64,000 nucleotides of DNA from Phlebiopsis flavidoalba (Eukaryota; Basidiomycota; Agaricomycetes; Polyporales; Phanerochaetaceae), in assembly GCA_035772785.1 (NCBI GenBank), contig JAOCPU010000009.1, forward strand, positions 558,001 to 622,000, given 5' to 3'. The notes beneath the pieces were generated by a model, which was not told the origin of the DNA, did not search any database, and worked only from the letters and a program-made list of their open reading frames with translations. The translations under genes and the position numbers were made by a program. How positions within the stretch are numbered: the first letter of the stretch is position 1; every line of letters starts with the position of its first letter. Below, piece by piece: positions 49,256 to 62,800 of this stretch.

Positions 49256-50164
49256 CAAACCGCGAAAAAATGCAAGCCGTCATCGTCGACTGCTCTGGGG
49301 GGCACTTGTACTTTCTGCTATGCATAGACCACCCTCGTCGGCCTCCCTATTTTCTATTTTTTGCTTGCGTACTGTGTGCATTGATATCTCGATCTCCTCA
49401 AAAAAAAAAAGCACCGTCCCTTGAGTCTGGTTTATTCCCAACTCCTTGCTTTGGCAGCCGCAACAAGGTTTATATTGGCGGGCCGTTCAGGACACTACTC
49501 GCAAAGAAGATACCTGGATCAAGTTGTTTTTGTTAGCAAATCGAGTAACAGCGTGAATGTCGAATGTAAAGTTAAAGGTATTGAATCTGACACCAACCCA
49601 AACACTCCTCTGAGCCTTTTCACCTTCCGATGAAACAGGATTGGCTACGGCTTTGTGTGCGTCTCGCAAACTTCCTTTCCTTCTCATTATCTGCACGTTG
49701 CCTATAGAGCTTTTGACAATCGAGCTGCCCGGCCGAAGAGAGCGTGGCAAAGTACCACACGAAGGCTATTTCATGGCAATAAAATACGCGTGAGAGCGTT
49801 TCGCTCATGGTGGGCGGAAGGAAAGGGGAGAGCCGGGAGGAGCAAAGTGGGTTGTGGGCGTGAACCGCGGAAATTATAGTGATCAGGAAACCAGGGCGCA
49901 CTGCTTTTACAGTGTGGACTGTATACGGGCCCTGCGTTTCATTTGGGCCCGGTACAGAGGGTCCAATGCATTGCACCTGCTGTCCTTTTACTAACTCTCA
50001 ATGCCCATTCGCCAAGTGGATGTGTCCGCAGCTCGACCTACAACTGATTATGTGCCTTCCTTTACAGACTATCTCTTTCACGCTATTAACGTTGTGTGTA
50101 GTGACTCACGCCGTAGCTAACTGCTGCGCCTTTAATCGACCGTATTCAGCCTTCTAGAGTGATT
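49256..50164. other. intergenic region
   Basis: About 0.9 kb without a recognisable gene. Contains a short A run (49401-49410). Could hold 5' exons of the Tyr/Pro-rich coding region downstream, but no RRM or other N-terminal domain was found. Confidence 0.35.
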
Positions 50165-51170
50165 ATCTCCCTCCGCCTCCTCGAGACTATCCTGCATACG
50201 ATTACGCTCGTTATCCGCCTCCAAGGGAATCCGGTGCAAGTAGTATGGCTATGAATATCCCCCACTAGGCCAGGCCGTGACTACAGACGGCTTTCCGGCC
50301 TTCCCCCGCCCCCCATCGTGACTACCGCGATTATCCCCCGCCTGGACACTCTCGCTCGCTCACAACTCGTGAGGTGGATGACTACCGAAACAAGGGCTCC
50401 CCCATCGCGCTATGAGGCTCGTCCTGGTTACTTATACCCCGAGCCAGATCTGCCTGCCTGGTTATCCTTCTAGATATGCGGCTGCTCCGCCTCGTGATTT
50501 ATGCTATGATCGTTACGGACAGGAGAGCGCCACCCCCGGCTAGGCGACAGTTCAGGACCCCCTAGTCCGGCACCCAGTACCACCCCCGGCGAGGGCTCGC
50601 TCACTTACATTGCCCGCCTCCTAGACCAAGAGAAAAGAGTACGAAACGCCCTCCTGCTCGGTAAACTTTCCATCCTTAGCACCGCCCCATGCTCTACTCA
50701 CGATGACTCCCAGTGATTATCCTCCTCCACCACTCGAGTACCGTGGCAGGCCAGCGTCCCCGCCTCGCTATGCTGACTAATCCTTCCCGCTCCGGAGGCA
50801 CCCAATCCCCTCGTTCCAGGCAAGTTTGCTACTCTAATTTTCGGTGTCTCGGAACTTACTCCCAGCTTCAGGCGTAGATCTCAAAGCCCCGTCCCACGTT
50901 CTGGACCTGCTAGCTATGACTCTTATGCTCCTAGTTCTGGTGGAGCGGCTTACAAACGGCAACTCTAGTAGCTATGCTAGCAACGGGTACTCTGGCTCAG
51001 CACCTTCGCGGAGTAGTGTCAGCGCAAGGGGACTATCCTCCAGCCACGCTCGTGCGGGAGCGCCGACGTTGGTTATCGAAGGCCTTAATCGACGCCGCCC
51101 TCTAGCTACTGTTTTGGTTCAAACTTCGCATGTCATGTCTAACCATTCTTGGACTTCCGACAGTGCCTAA
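50165..51170 (+). CDS. Pro/Tyr/Arg-rich low-complexity coding region, RNA-binding-protein-like tail
   Basis: The plus strand encodes repeated short units such as PPRDYPAYDYARYPPPRESG, then HRDYRDYPPPGHSR, RYAAAPPRDL.YDRYGQE, SDYPPPPLEYRGR and RRRSQSPVPRSGPASYDSYA. Frame shifts occur between the units. Tails rich in DY, PPR and RS units are common in nuclear RNA-binding and splicing proteins, often following an RRM. No RRM is visible upstream in this window, so the molecular role is only suggested. The repeats are imperfect, and many copies are out of frame with each other as read. Confidence 0.4.
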
Positions 51171-51425
51171 GCTATCTTAAATCACCTATGATTTGTGCCT
51201 CGGCTTTGACATATCACCAGTGGTACAACTAGAGGGCCCCTAACCCGACCCACTGCCCCCTCTTCTTCTTGTAATGCTACCTGCCCGTACCAGGCTTTCT
51301 TGTGTATCTCATCCCCATCATGCCCCCCAGGTTCTCCCCGACTCTACTGAATACCTTATTCAAAAACAAAACAGGGATGCGTCTCCCTTTACATGGTGGT
51401 GATAATATATATACGACTGAATTAA

Positions 51426-54400
51426 TCAGTCGTGCCATGAGCCCATGGCGTATAAGATGTTCCTTCTCCTTCCACTTCTCATCCACGAGAGCCTTGAGCA
51501 TGCCACCCTCTATTTTCAGTAGGTCGCTCGTCTTGCCGAATTCGGCCTGATAGCGTAGTCAGTAAAAGGAGGGCTCTCGAGAGTGACAAGGAGATGCTAC
51601 CACGATTTGACCAGCATCATGCAAGGACCATCTGCAGAGAAGATATAGTTTAGTGATCAAGCTGCATGCAACGAGTCGAGAGAGATACTGACGATTTTGT
51701 CTGCATCCATGATGGTTTGCAAACGATAGCGCTCTGACGGGTGATCCTAAGTGTAACGTTCATTTGTCAAGTCTCTGCCTTAACGATGCTTGAATGACGG
51801 GTGTCCCTGTTTCATTAGTCGATAGCAGTAGAGTTGCTACGAGGTGCGTGTGAGTTGTAACTTCCATCAATACCGGAACATGACAGCTTATACCCTCGTC
51901 CAAGAATGAGCAGCTTGCTCTGCCTCACGATCGCACGAGCGAGCGCAAGGATTTGGCGCTGGCCCGACCGAAAGGTTCCACCACCGCTCGAAATCTGACT
52001 GTCCATAGTGAGACGCCCTTTCGTCATCCTCTTTGCTGCAATGAGAATATTCCCAGCGGCACGCAGAGCATCGTTGAGAACCGCATCGTCGTGCTGCGAG
52101 AAGGGATCCAGGTTCTGTCGCACAGGGTTCCACTCAACAGCTCGGGCTTGTGAACAATCAGACTCCGTCAGGAGACAACCGTAGGTGAGACTCACCGCTT
52201 GAGGAATGATAGTAATGTGGTGATCCGCGCAGAGCGGTCCAAAATTGACATTGCTTGTGCGGATCCCGTACGTACTGGAAAAACTTCACGAGGTAGTCGC
52301 CTACGTTAGGATGCAGAACGAAGGAGGGGACAGCGGATAGGGTCAAGGAGGCTCTAAAATTAGAGAAATTGTCAGAATCATCCATACGCGAGGTTTAAAG
52401 TGTCAAACCTTTCCGCTACCAGTCCGTCCCACTATTCAAAGTTAACAAAGGTCTGCACAAGCAAAAGCGGATACGTACCGATACCGACCCGCTCGCAAAG
52501 AGGGAAATAGTATAAGAGAGGAGAGAGGGGGGGGAAACAGACTGGGGGGGGGACAGGGGGAGGGGGAGAGGAGGAGGAGAAGAAGGAAAAAAAAAAAGGG
52601 AAGGCAGCAAAGAAAAGGGAGGAAAAAAAAGAAGAAAAGATAGGCCGGTGTCTTGAGAGGGGGGAGAGAAAAAGCGCATACACCTTCGGGCCATTCTGTA
52701 GGACAAGCATGAGTAGACGCTTTTGGGTCCGCGAAAATTCGACGCACCGGTGCAATATCTCGCGGAGAGTTTCGTTGACAGACGAGCTCTCCACTAGCCG
52801 GCCAGTAGGCGTGGAGGAATGCCAGTCATCAGTGGGTTGGCCTTCTTCGGCTCCTGCTCGCGATGACCATAGGGTATATTGCTGAATACGCTCCAAGCCT
52901 GTTTGCCTACATGGATAGAAGAGTGAAAACGCATGATCTTCGCCTTCATTCACGAGCTTACGATACCGCTGACCTTCGAACTCGTTCAAGGGTTTCGTAC
53001 CCACCAAAGGATCATGCCGCTGCAAGCCGACTAAAAGTGAACGTGAGCTACAATGACTAGCCTTAGCGTTTGACTTCAACTCACCAGCCCATGGAGTCCA
53101 AGCAAAACCGGTGTTCGAGGCAGAGACGCCACCCCAAATAAACGAGATATAGACAGCGAAGGCCGGAGGAGAACAAACATTCCAGCAAGAACCCCTCACA
53201 ATGCGTAGTGCAACAGACCCATCTAAATCAAATCCGTGAGTACTGTGAGAGAGGGCTTGCATTGATGAGAAGAGCACTCCTCACTCGATTCAAGTTGTAG
53301 AAGCTACGCGCAGCGCGAGAGGACATTTATCAATGCGCTTGTAACGACTCAAGCCTGAAAGCCTCTTGCGCGCCGTACGCACGAATTGAGGCTTCGACAA
53401 TGTCAGTATAATGAACACACTATGAATAGCAGAAAACGTACTCAGTCCAGCTACTGCCCTGCGCCGAAGTGTCCTAGGACAGGTGCACGAGCGTTGCTCA
53501 TCTCACGCTTCACGGACAGCTGAGAGCCTGATGTAGATTTGACCACACCAAGCGCCGAGCAGCGAAATGATGATACCGGGAAGCAAGACACTTGGGGAGA
53601 CAACAATGACAGAGAAGAACTTTGATCAGCATCGTGATGGTCATCTCAACCAGCCAACCGAAGTACTCGGCAACAGTGCCGTCGACTGCGACAGCAATTA
53701 GGACAAATCGGTTGACACGAGTGAAGGCACTTACCAGCTTGGATATCTTGCGTACAACGAGTGATGATTTCGCGACGTTGGGGTTTGATCAAGCCACCTA
53801 TGCGTCGGGCCCTGTGAGTAATCATCCAAAGAGAATGTCAAAGTTTGAATACCTCAAAGTTGTTCCCAATACTGAGACAAACAAGGTCGCGATGAATGGT
53901 CCGGGAAGCCCTCAGAGCACCGTTAGACAGCGATGATGTAACCGATCATGTAGGCGGCCCACGACAACTATCAGCATCAAAGAGTAGCCAGTGAGATAGC
54001 TGTGTGGTGTATGTCAATGGTGACCGGATTACTGAATATCTTTAAGCGCCTACTTACTAGCGAACATCCACGTCCGAAGGGTCTTGCGTCTCATATTGGC
54101 GGGTCCCACATGTAAACCAAGATACCATGCTTGCGCAGTGTTCTGCCCGAGGCGAGAAAGGGTCATTCCGCCCGCCCAAGGAACAAGGACCAGTAGATGA
54201 CGCGGAGTGTCACCTCCAAGCGCGGCGAAGTAGAGTTTGACTTGAAGGCGGATTAGCACGCTTGCGCGCATGTCGTAGACAAGATACTCACGTGCAGGCC
54301 AACCGATGTGGCCTTCCTCGATCTCCTCCCGCAACAATAAGCTTTCCGTCAGAACTTGGGTGCAGCCGCCATCCTCGCCGGCTTCAATTATGGTCGATGG

Positions 54401-57400
54401 TCCTGGATGCTCAGCCTTGTCAGTTACCTCACGCCTCTTCGGCAGACTTCTTTGGCCAGCTTCTTGTCCTTGAGCAAAGCAGTCGACAGGGAGCCTTTGA
54501 GAGACGATGCGTCCGTCTGTTTCCAAGGGAGAGACACAACGAAGTACTCGCTGCGAAGAGGACGAGTGATGATAGACGTTGTGGGTCTAATAGCGAAAGG
54601 GTAAGGCTTCGTGGGAAGTTGGAAATTGTAGGAAAAGCGCTTACAACCAGGAGTACGGTTGCTGCCCTTTGACTAAGTCACCCTTGAAAGCACTTTCTAC
54701 ACGATCCTATTTCGTCGTAGGAGGGCTATTTCCCCGACGTATGGACGTCAGAGCGGGGCTAGTACCTATGAGATGATTAATGGTTAGTCTCCCTCTACTG
54801 AAGTTTCATACGAGAGGACGTACATCGTCGAGGAGCAGTATCTCTGGCGAGGGAGTAGATGGTCACGGGCAAGGGTAATACGAGCCTCACATATCAGTAT
54901 AATGTACGCACATGGACTTGGGAAATCTAGTGGTATGCACGAAGTATTTTAACCTTCTGTCCGCCACCGCTGGGATTGTTCGAGCCACCACCTCGTCAGT
55001 ACAAAGCGCCCCTAATATAGGAAAAGGAGGTCTTACCTAAGCGTTAAGCCCTTCTATCACACGACTTCAGTCTTGTCGCCAGTCCGTCGAAACAAACTCA
55101 AGTCACGGCGGAGTGCAACATCTGTGGTCAATGACCTTGTTGTACGAAACCTCGTCGTATGGGGCGCCAAAGCAGGATGTTGTCCTGCAGAAGACGGTCA
55201 AGCACAGCCATCGGGAATTGGTGCGGCGCTAGGACCTTTTACTCGTGGATCGGTCTCAGTGTGTGGAACCCAGGATTCCTGCGCGGTCGGTCGTAAGCAA
55301 ACACGCACCCTCCCCCCCCCATGGCGAGTGCCAGATGGGACAGTACGATTCAGAGGGCCTTGACTGGAAGACCTAACGCATTTCACCTAACGACATTGCG
55401 TTCAGTACTCATTATCGAGCTATCATCGAACGAGGGTACACTCGTACCGAGGAGGGCCATAAGCATGGACGTCATATGCCTGATCCCGGTTGGGTCCAAC
55501 GATCAAGTTGATTGCTTCCCCGCCTGAAGGTCATCTCATTATCGACCACAGACAGGGTAAAGAGTCACCAGGCGACTCGGCGGCGACATCACGTCCGGGA
55601 GTTATGGTACCAATCGTGTGTCCTTGCTCACAGGTGGAAGGCAGCCTCCTTGATACCAATGACGGTCGGGTCAACCTCAACAGAAGGAAATGATTGCAAA
55701 TCCTCTTCGTGCGCCATTCAGGCAGTGCCACCTCGCGCTCATACTCGTCGATGAGCTCGAGGGTCTAACAACTGCTTGTAAGAAACATGAATTCCGAACA
55801 TTGAAAGAGTGCGACGTACCTGGCTCATGAACTCGTTCACACGGTCGAGTGAGACCTTAGCTGTCCAAGGCATAAGTACACCACCTTCACTGTGCCGAGC
55901 GAAGCACAAAACCTTGAATGACCATAGGCAGGAATCCGAAAATGGTGTGCAAGTTCTCCTGAAGGATATCAAAGACCGCCATCGACGAGTAAGACGCGGG
56001 ACGCGGTGAGCTCTTGCTTCATGATCAAAGTCTGCATCGGGATTGTCAGCAACATGAATATCAGCATGCACGCAATCCAGTGCGACTTACGAAGCCCATA
56101 TATGTGACAATCATTGGTGAAGACAGGAATGCAGAAGCTATGGAGATAAATATAAATGAACGTCGCAATAATCCAATTGGGTTGCAAGTGCTCACTTTTG
56201 ATGATACCATTGGATAATTCAAGCATCTTGAACTTCCTGATGTACGTGAGCTCTTCTTCTCGCTTCTCCATGGTCTGAGCGTTGACTTTAGGCTCCCAAC
56301 CAAAGAGCTTGATCATGCGAATGACGTTCATAGCTACACAATTCGGTAAGGGCCCGCTGTAGAGGGATATTGGAGAGACTCACATTCAGTTACGCTTTGT
56401 ACTCGAGCATCGGTCTTGAGTCGGTGGTGATTATGTCAGTCATGAAAAGAAGGCAAAGCTGATTGTTTACCTTCTTCATCTTGGTAGCCTGAACTCCTTG
56501 AATTTGCTTGGCGATGTATCCCGGGACAGGGATCATAAGGATGATGACGCCCATGCCAAGGAAACGCACTAATAGGAGTCAGCCACACGTACAGTTGAGG
56601 AGTAGCTCGTACAGACCTCAATCCAAACCGAGGATACCATACAAGAACCAGATGCACAGAATGATCTGGAAAGGAATGTAGATGACTTTGTACTAGGGGC
56701 GAAAGTTAACATTCGGCTGATAGGAGAGTCATAAGACGAGCTTACCAAGGAACAAGAAGTCACGTCCGTCAACGACGCTGTTCAAATCGGTCGTGACAAG
56801 GTTGTTGAGCTTTCCGACAAGGTTACCGCCCTTAGTGCTATCGTCCGAGGGCCTTCTCAGAAACCTTGGTAGAAGTGCTGTCACCACCCTCCGACGTCGA
56901 CCTCTTATTGTTTGGACTGAGTACCAGCACTGACAGCGGTCTCAACCTCGGTACCATCATCGCTTCCGTTTCCACCCTCGGACGTCCTCTGCGATAGACA
57001 TGGTGTCCGGTGTGGTGGCAGCGCTCGAGGCAGGGGTCGAGCTACCAACTTCGCTCTTGACAACGAATCTTCAGCGCGTGCTCGAACACAAGCTGGGTAA
57101 TGATTGCTTCCGTCTGTACCAACACTCGGGTCTACACGACGGATAATGTTAGCATACTGTAGGGTAGTTCGACAAGGCGAGCCACGGCTTACTGCAATGA
57201 AGATGTACCATTGTACTGCCAACGAGCGTGACCGTGTTTCACGCAGCCAATGATGGGTCCAAGCGGCCAGCCAGGCGTATACACCCAACAATGGGACGGA
57301 CGACCTTATCACCGGTACCAGCACAAGATAGCTACATGAGACGGTCAGCTGTATCATCATGATCATGGTCTCATCATACTCACTTGAGCAAGTTGAAGAT

Positions 57401-58889
57401 GCCAGCATTGGAACGGCGAACGTTGTGATGACCTATCATTTTTGTGAGGCAGAGCGCAATCTTGAGCAGATATCCTACGTACTCGGAGGACTAGCATGAG
57501 AGGGTCAGGGAGATATACTCGCGCCCTGCAGCGGAACTCAGTATACGGAAAACCTTTTTGAATCTCTGACTTACAGAAGACCCTCATAAGGCTAAAGAAC
57601 AGGTGACGCTTTGTACGTGACTGGAAAGGGTCTAGGTGCTACTCACAAAGATAAATAGAGCGCTCGTCATATGTTGGAATTGGGTAACTCACCGGGAATG
57701 ATCGTTTCACTAGGTTCGTAGTGTAGTCGTAATCCGCCAGGGTGGCAGCTGATCCCAAGGAAGATGAGGCATGCGGTAACCCAACCAGATGAATTTATCG
57801 AGCCAGAGGTACAACGCCATGGAAAGAATGGACGCCGTCTGTTCTGCAGGCACTTCCTTTGCAGGGTTCTTTTTGTGAAAAAGGGAAGGTGAGTTATTCA
57901 TTCGGCTCCCAGGGTCTGAACTCACCTTGGGATCAAATGGAATGTACTGGCGAGGAATCAACAATGGTACAACGACACCGGCGTACGACAGCAAGGCAAT
58001 CTTGGTCCAAATGAGCCATCCTTCCGAGCCGTCCACAGGACTCAGCGTGAATGTTAATGCGGGCCAGAGGTCGCGGTAAGCGAATACACCCCACGTAACT
58101 GGGTGTGAGGACAAGAGCGAGATGCCTGGCGGCTCTGGAGGCAATAGAGGACTTTGCGGCAACGGTCACCACTGCAAGTATTAAGGAATAGCTCTAAAAC
58201 TCTTATGAGACGGCGATGACGGGCATGAGACTCGTGTGACATACGTAGACAATGACCAAGCCGAGATAGGGTAGCCTCGGGTCTTTGAGATTGGTCGTCT
58301 TGTTGTGGTGATGGACAAAAGTCACAGTGTAAGAGCTGAGAGCGACGAGAGAAGCTAACGCAAGCAACCGGCTGATTCTCCAGGTATAGATGACCCAACC
58401 TCCCAGACTATCCACGTAATGTTTGTAGCGTCCGAGAAGCGTCCGTGGGGATTCTTCCGTCTCTTCTACATCATTTTTATCGCGTTTGAAGAAGCTGAAC
58501 GCCGTCTGAAGGGCGAGGACGAAAAGAGACACGACAGCAGCGTAGACAGGTAGCGCGAGGATACTCCGCCAGAGTTTACTGTGCAACGAGTTAAGTCTAG
58601 TTTCTTAATTTGAGAGTAGTGCATACCCTGTTTCGTGAACTGGTACAGGTGTGCTGGCGAACGAAAGTGCGTCGAAGCCATAGTGTTCCAAGACAGCCTG
58701 TGTGCTGAATACAGACTGTCTAATGGAGTCCATTTTGATGAAGCGCTCAATGGCTTTAGGCCTCGAGGCTTTAAGTAGAATGTGAGGCCAGGCCACGCAC
58801 GCCTGCCTAGTCACAGAAAGTGGAGGAGATGGCGGTTCCGAGGAGGAAGGAGGAACTGAGGGAAATGGGTCGCTGAGGCCGTGATCCAT
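51426..58889 (-). CDS. ABC transporter, ABCC (MRP/YBT1-like) family, paralogue B
   Basis: Second full ABCC exporter, paralogous to the plus-strand copy at 27.7-34.7 kb. The start at 58889 (MDHGLSDPFPSV) is followed by N-terminal helices (LALPVYAAVVSLFVLALQTA near 58540) and EQTASILSMALYLWLDKFIW (57780-57860). TMD1 includes IRMIKLFGWEPKVNAQ (56330). NBD1 lies at about 54.95-55.53 kb (LIVGP, MALLG, QESWV, SGGGQK). The TMD2 region with EEIEEGHIGWPA begins near 54330. NBD2 has CERVGIG and Walker A VGRTGSGK (52409-52432), then LRQNLDPFSQHDDAVLNDAL and RSGQRQILALARAIVRQ (51900-52120), then HRLQTIMDADKI. It ends ILYAMGSWHD with TGA at 51426. The NBD1 Walker A lysine codon is not readable as written. 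Many short introns and frame breaks. Substrate unknown. Confidence 0.87.
52513..52641 (+). repeat. purine-rich tract inside an ABCC-B intron
   Basis: About 130 bases almost purely A/G on the plus strand, with runs of G8-G9 and A8-A11. On the transcribed strand it is a polypyrimidine tract upstream of the exon that leads into the NBD2 Walker A. Such mirror-like purine tracts can form triplex (H-) DNA and are slippage-prone. Confidence 0.85.
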
Positions 58890-59848
58890 GTGCTCCTCGG
58901 TGACTTATCAAACCCACGTAAATAATTTCTGAAAACCCCACGCGGAAATTCGATGCCATCCGACAGATCGGCGCAGTCAACGTCTGACCGTCCCTGAGCT
59001 TCGCAATGAAATCACTTCTCACGATACACGGCTTGCTCACAGCACAACACACGACAGCAGGGCCTTCAGGAAGTTCATGGCCGCTTGTGCGTTGTGCTGA
59101 CCCTATCCAGCGATACTAGACAATACTCCGCATTTTTCAAACTCAAGTCACTAAAACTAACAACCGTGCTTGGGCCCGCTAGCATTGCATATGCTACAGG
59201 CACAACCTCGGCATCCATGATAACAATGTGGCACAGATCATGATGCGCCTGGGTAGTGAATGAGAATCAACGCTTGCGCAAGCCTTTTCATGACTCACCC
59301 TTTGAATATACGACGACCGGACCCCCCGCTTAGCAGCTCCCGCTTTCTCAGTCATCCCACAGCTGTGGTCAAAATCTGTCATTCGGGGCGAGTATGCCTG
59401 AGTGGACTGTTATAGCTCAACAAGCAGAGCAAAGTGTCAAGGATATGCTTGCGGTCGCGGGGTGTCGGATGTGATACTCCTAGAAGAACGAGACGAGTCG
59501 TGGCGTTGGATGTTTTTCACTCGCGTAACGCACACCGATTCAGAGACAATTTAGAGAGAATGGTTCGATTACGAGGGTGTTTGTTTAAAAAACGGACATT
59601 AGGCGGGGCAGTCAATAGCAGCAAGGACTCAACTTGAACCAAACCATGGGAGACTCGGGGGAAGCAAAGAAGATGGAGCTGGTCACGTTTACAACTGGTC
59701 GGGCGGCGGGAAGAAAGCGAACATAGGACAGAAAAGGCAAGTGCCGCATTAGCGCCCATCATGTACGGGTTCGGAAAACACGTGGTTGCCCCGCTGAGTA
59801 CGAAGACAGGTGTTGCCGTCACTGAGCACAACGTCCCCATCGCCCTCC
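58890..59848. other. divergent promoter region between ABCC-B and the RhoGAP gene
   Basis: About 0.95 kb between two outward-facing genes. Short frames only; no element recognised. Confidence 0.45.
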
Positions 59849-62800
59849 ATGTCCTCCTCTACAGAGGCGGGCCCCTCTGCTCGCTCGTCCTCCGTAGACA
59901 GCAGCCACGGGCCTCCTGTACAACAATTCGACGCCAATCTGCGCTTGTTGACCGACTCTTACCTGAGCTTCTTTCAAGAACGGTACGCCATGCTTCGACC
60001 TCCTGGTGATCTCGTGCCGTGTTTTCTGACGCGATCTTTGGACCCTATAGGAGAAGAATTGAGGAGCAATAGTGAGCGTCATCTGCACCCTTCGTCTCGC
60101 CTCGGCTGAAGCGCTATTTCAAAGTGTGGACGCTCTTCACAAGCTGCATAAGCGGCTCAAGACCACAGACACCTACTTTGACGACAAGTTCGATTCTAGC
60201 TTTTCGCGAAACACGACGCGGTCAGCATGGACTGAGATAAGAGACAATGTAGAGCGAGGTACGTACTTGTCTCTGACTTTATCGGCCATACCTGAGTAGT
60301 GCAAAGAAACGGAAACCCGCCAAGCGTTCATCGCTAGTCTTTGTTCTGAAGTGATCAACCCTCTTGTGGCCTTGAAGGTGTGCATGCACGAATTGGGATC
60401 ATGAACAGTTCGGCTTAGGTACCTGGATATAGGAAACTCAAGAACGGATCAGGAAGCGCATCCGCGAAGACATGAAAGACGCGATCAACGCACATACCGA
60501 ATACGTCGATGGTCTGTTCCCGAAACTGAAGCGCAATTATATGAAGAAATCTCAGGAAGTTGAGGTAAGTGGCCGTTGTCAACCAAGTTGCAACATGAGC
60601 CAAATGTTGTCCAGGACCTTCGCAATGCTGCCTTCGTCGCCGGTCCTTTATCACCAACTGTCGTGCACGAACACAACCCTTTTGTCTTGCCGAAGGCCGT
60701 ACAGAATACAGGAAAGCCTGTCGTTACTGCTCCCCAGCCCCTAAGGCCTCTGGACCGTAGGCCGTCCACGAACACTGGTCCTGCCCGGAATCGATCCCCA
60801 TCTACCTCGACCGCATTGCAAGATTTGGCTCATCAGGGTATGAGTCGCGTAAACCCACCGAGTTCTATGACTAATGATACCGTAGGGAAGCGTCAACTCA
60901 ATCAGCTTATGACATTCTTGGACAAAGGGGGTAACCTGAAAGAGGGGAGCCGTTCAGTTCAGATAACGCTCTGCGAACTGTCCGGGCCAAGCGTGAGGCC
61001 GATGATGCAGGTACGACATCTCGTTGGAACGCCACACATGCTCGTGTATACTGAATTGTATTAGACAAGGAGTATCGGAAGTCTATCCATTGGTTGGAAA
61101 CCCTAAGGCTGCGCCGAGTCAAAATCCTCGAAGGCGGATACAACGTCAGTTTTGCCACAGCATCATACAAAGCCTTGACTGAAAGCCCGTCAGAGCCTAG
61201 AAGCGTTTATTCACGAGTTGTCTGAGACTATGAAGCGCGTCCTGCAGACATATTCGGATGGCATCGTGTAAGTGTAAATTTTTGCTCTGACACATAGGGG
61301 CTGTTGACACTCAGCATCTGGTAGTGCGACAATGATGACGCAGGCTCAAATCAGCAACCACGCCAGATCATTCGTCGACAAGATCAACCCTGAGAAGGAT
61401 GTCTCGTTATTATCTGTGAACATTCCTCGGCTACTGGCATTAGCGACGCCAAAACCGCACTACTATGAAAACTTCGCTGTTGGAGAATGCAGAGACCTGA
61501 TCTTCGGCGTGAGCCTGGTAGATTACGCTACTGCGAAAGGACTCGGAGACGGCGAGATACCCAAGATTTGTACGCATATGTATCCAAGAAATAGACCAGC
61601 GAGGCCTCGACGCCGAAGGGATATATCGAGTAAGTATATCTCTCCCGACGGTCATATTACCATAAACTCATCAATATTCTGCAGGTCTCGGGAAGACATG
61701 CATCCGTGCAAGAGGTACATCTTCGTTTACGTCTTACCGCCCAGCCTCGCTAACCTCTGCATAGCTTCAGCACAAGATCGAGAGGGATGAGAACGCGTTT
61801 GAATTCCACGCGCCAACTGATGATGTCTATGCAGTCTCTTCTTTGTTGAAGGTAAGTGTGTCTGTTTGATACTCACGACCACACTTCAACTGGCTTTGGC
61901 ACAGCTCTACCTTCGTGAGCTGCCTGAACCCCTATTTAAGTTCCCTCTACAAGATAGGATACAACACACAGAGGATCTCGGTGCGTTTTTGGCGTCGTCA
62001 ACTTGAGGCCACTCTAACACTGGGAGGCGCAGATGATCATATTTCTAACAACTTTCGTCTGCTACGGTCGAAAATGCGACGTTTTGCCTCCTGTTCACCA
62101 AGCCACCCTTAAGGCCATCGTCGAACATCTGGCCAAGGTTGCATCTCGAAGTGAGAAGAACAAAATGGACGCACGAAACTTGGCCATCGTGTTTGGGTCA
62201 GTCATATTTGGGGAGGATGACATGATGCCCAAAGGGGGAGATTTACTCAGTGTGCAGTCGTGGAAGTGTGTGTTCCTCCTGATGTTTCCGAATAGTATTG
62301 ACCGAAACTCCTAGGATACGTTGATGGAGGATCTCATCACTCATGCGAATGTACTGTTTCAGTCGAACGCGTCTCCACCATTACCCCCTGCACCTGCGGG
62401 AGAACCTGTGCCTTCCCTTTCGTACGGTTCGTCACATACCAAGGTGGCCGAGATGGCTCCGCCCCCTCCGCCGCGTCCAGCATCGCCCGATGTCCGACCC
62501 AAGGATCTGCCTCCACAGCCTCGGCCCTCGACGCCAAGCAGAGTGCCTCTTGTATTAGAACGTTCTGAAGACTTTACACCTCAACTACCGCCTCGGCCCA
62601 ACGAACAGTATACATCCGTCGCTTCGTGCAGGCCCCATGTCTAGCAACCCCGCCCGACAATCGCTCCCAGCACCTGCGAGGAACGCACAATGGTTTGACG
62701 AGACTGTAACCTTCGCGGACATTACTCCACTAGCTCCTTCCGTACCGCCATCGCCCTCACGGAACCCGCACACAACGATCTACTCCATCACCACTACCTC

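Noticed and set aside
52432..53277. Minus-strand 281-codon frame as an independent protein
   Set aside because: It contains stretches of ABCC-B coding sequence read partly out of frame and runs through the intronic pyrimidine tract, which yields a false Ser/Phe/Pro run.
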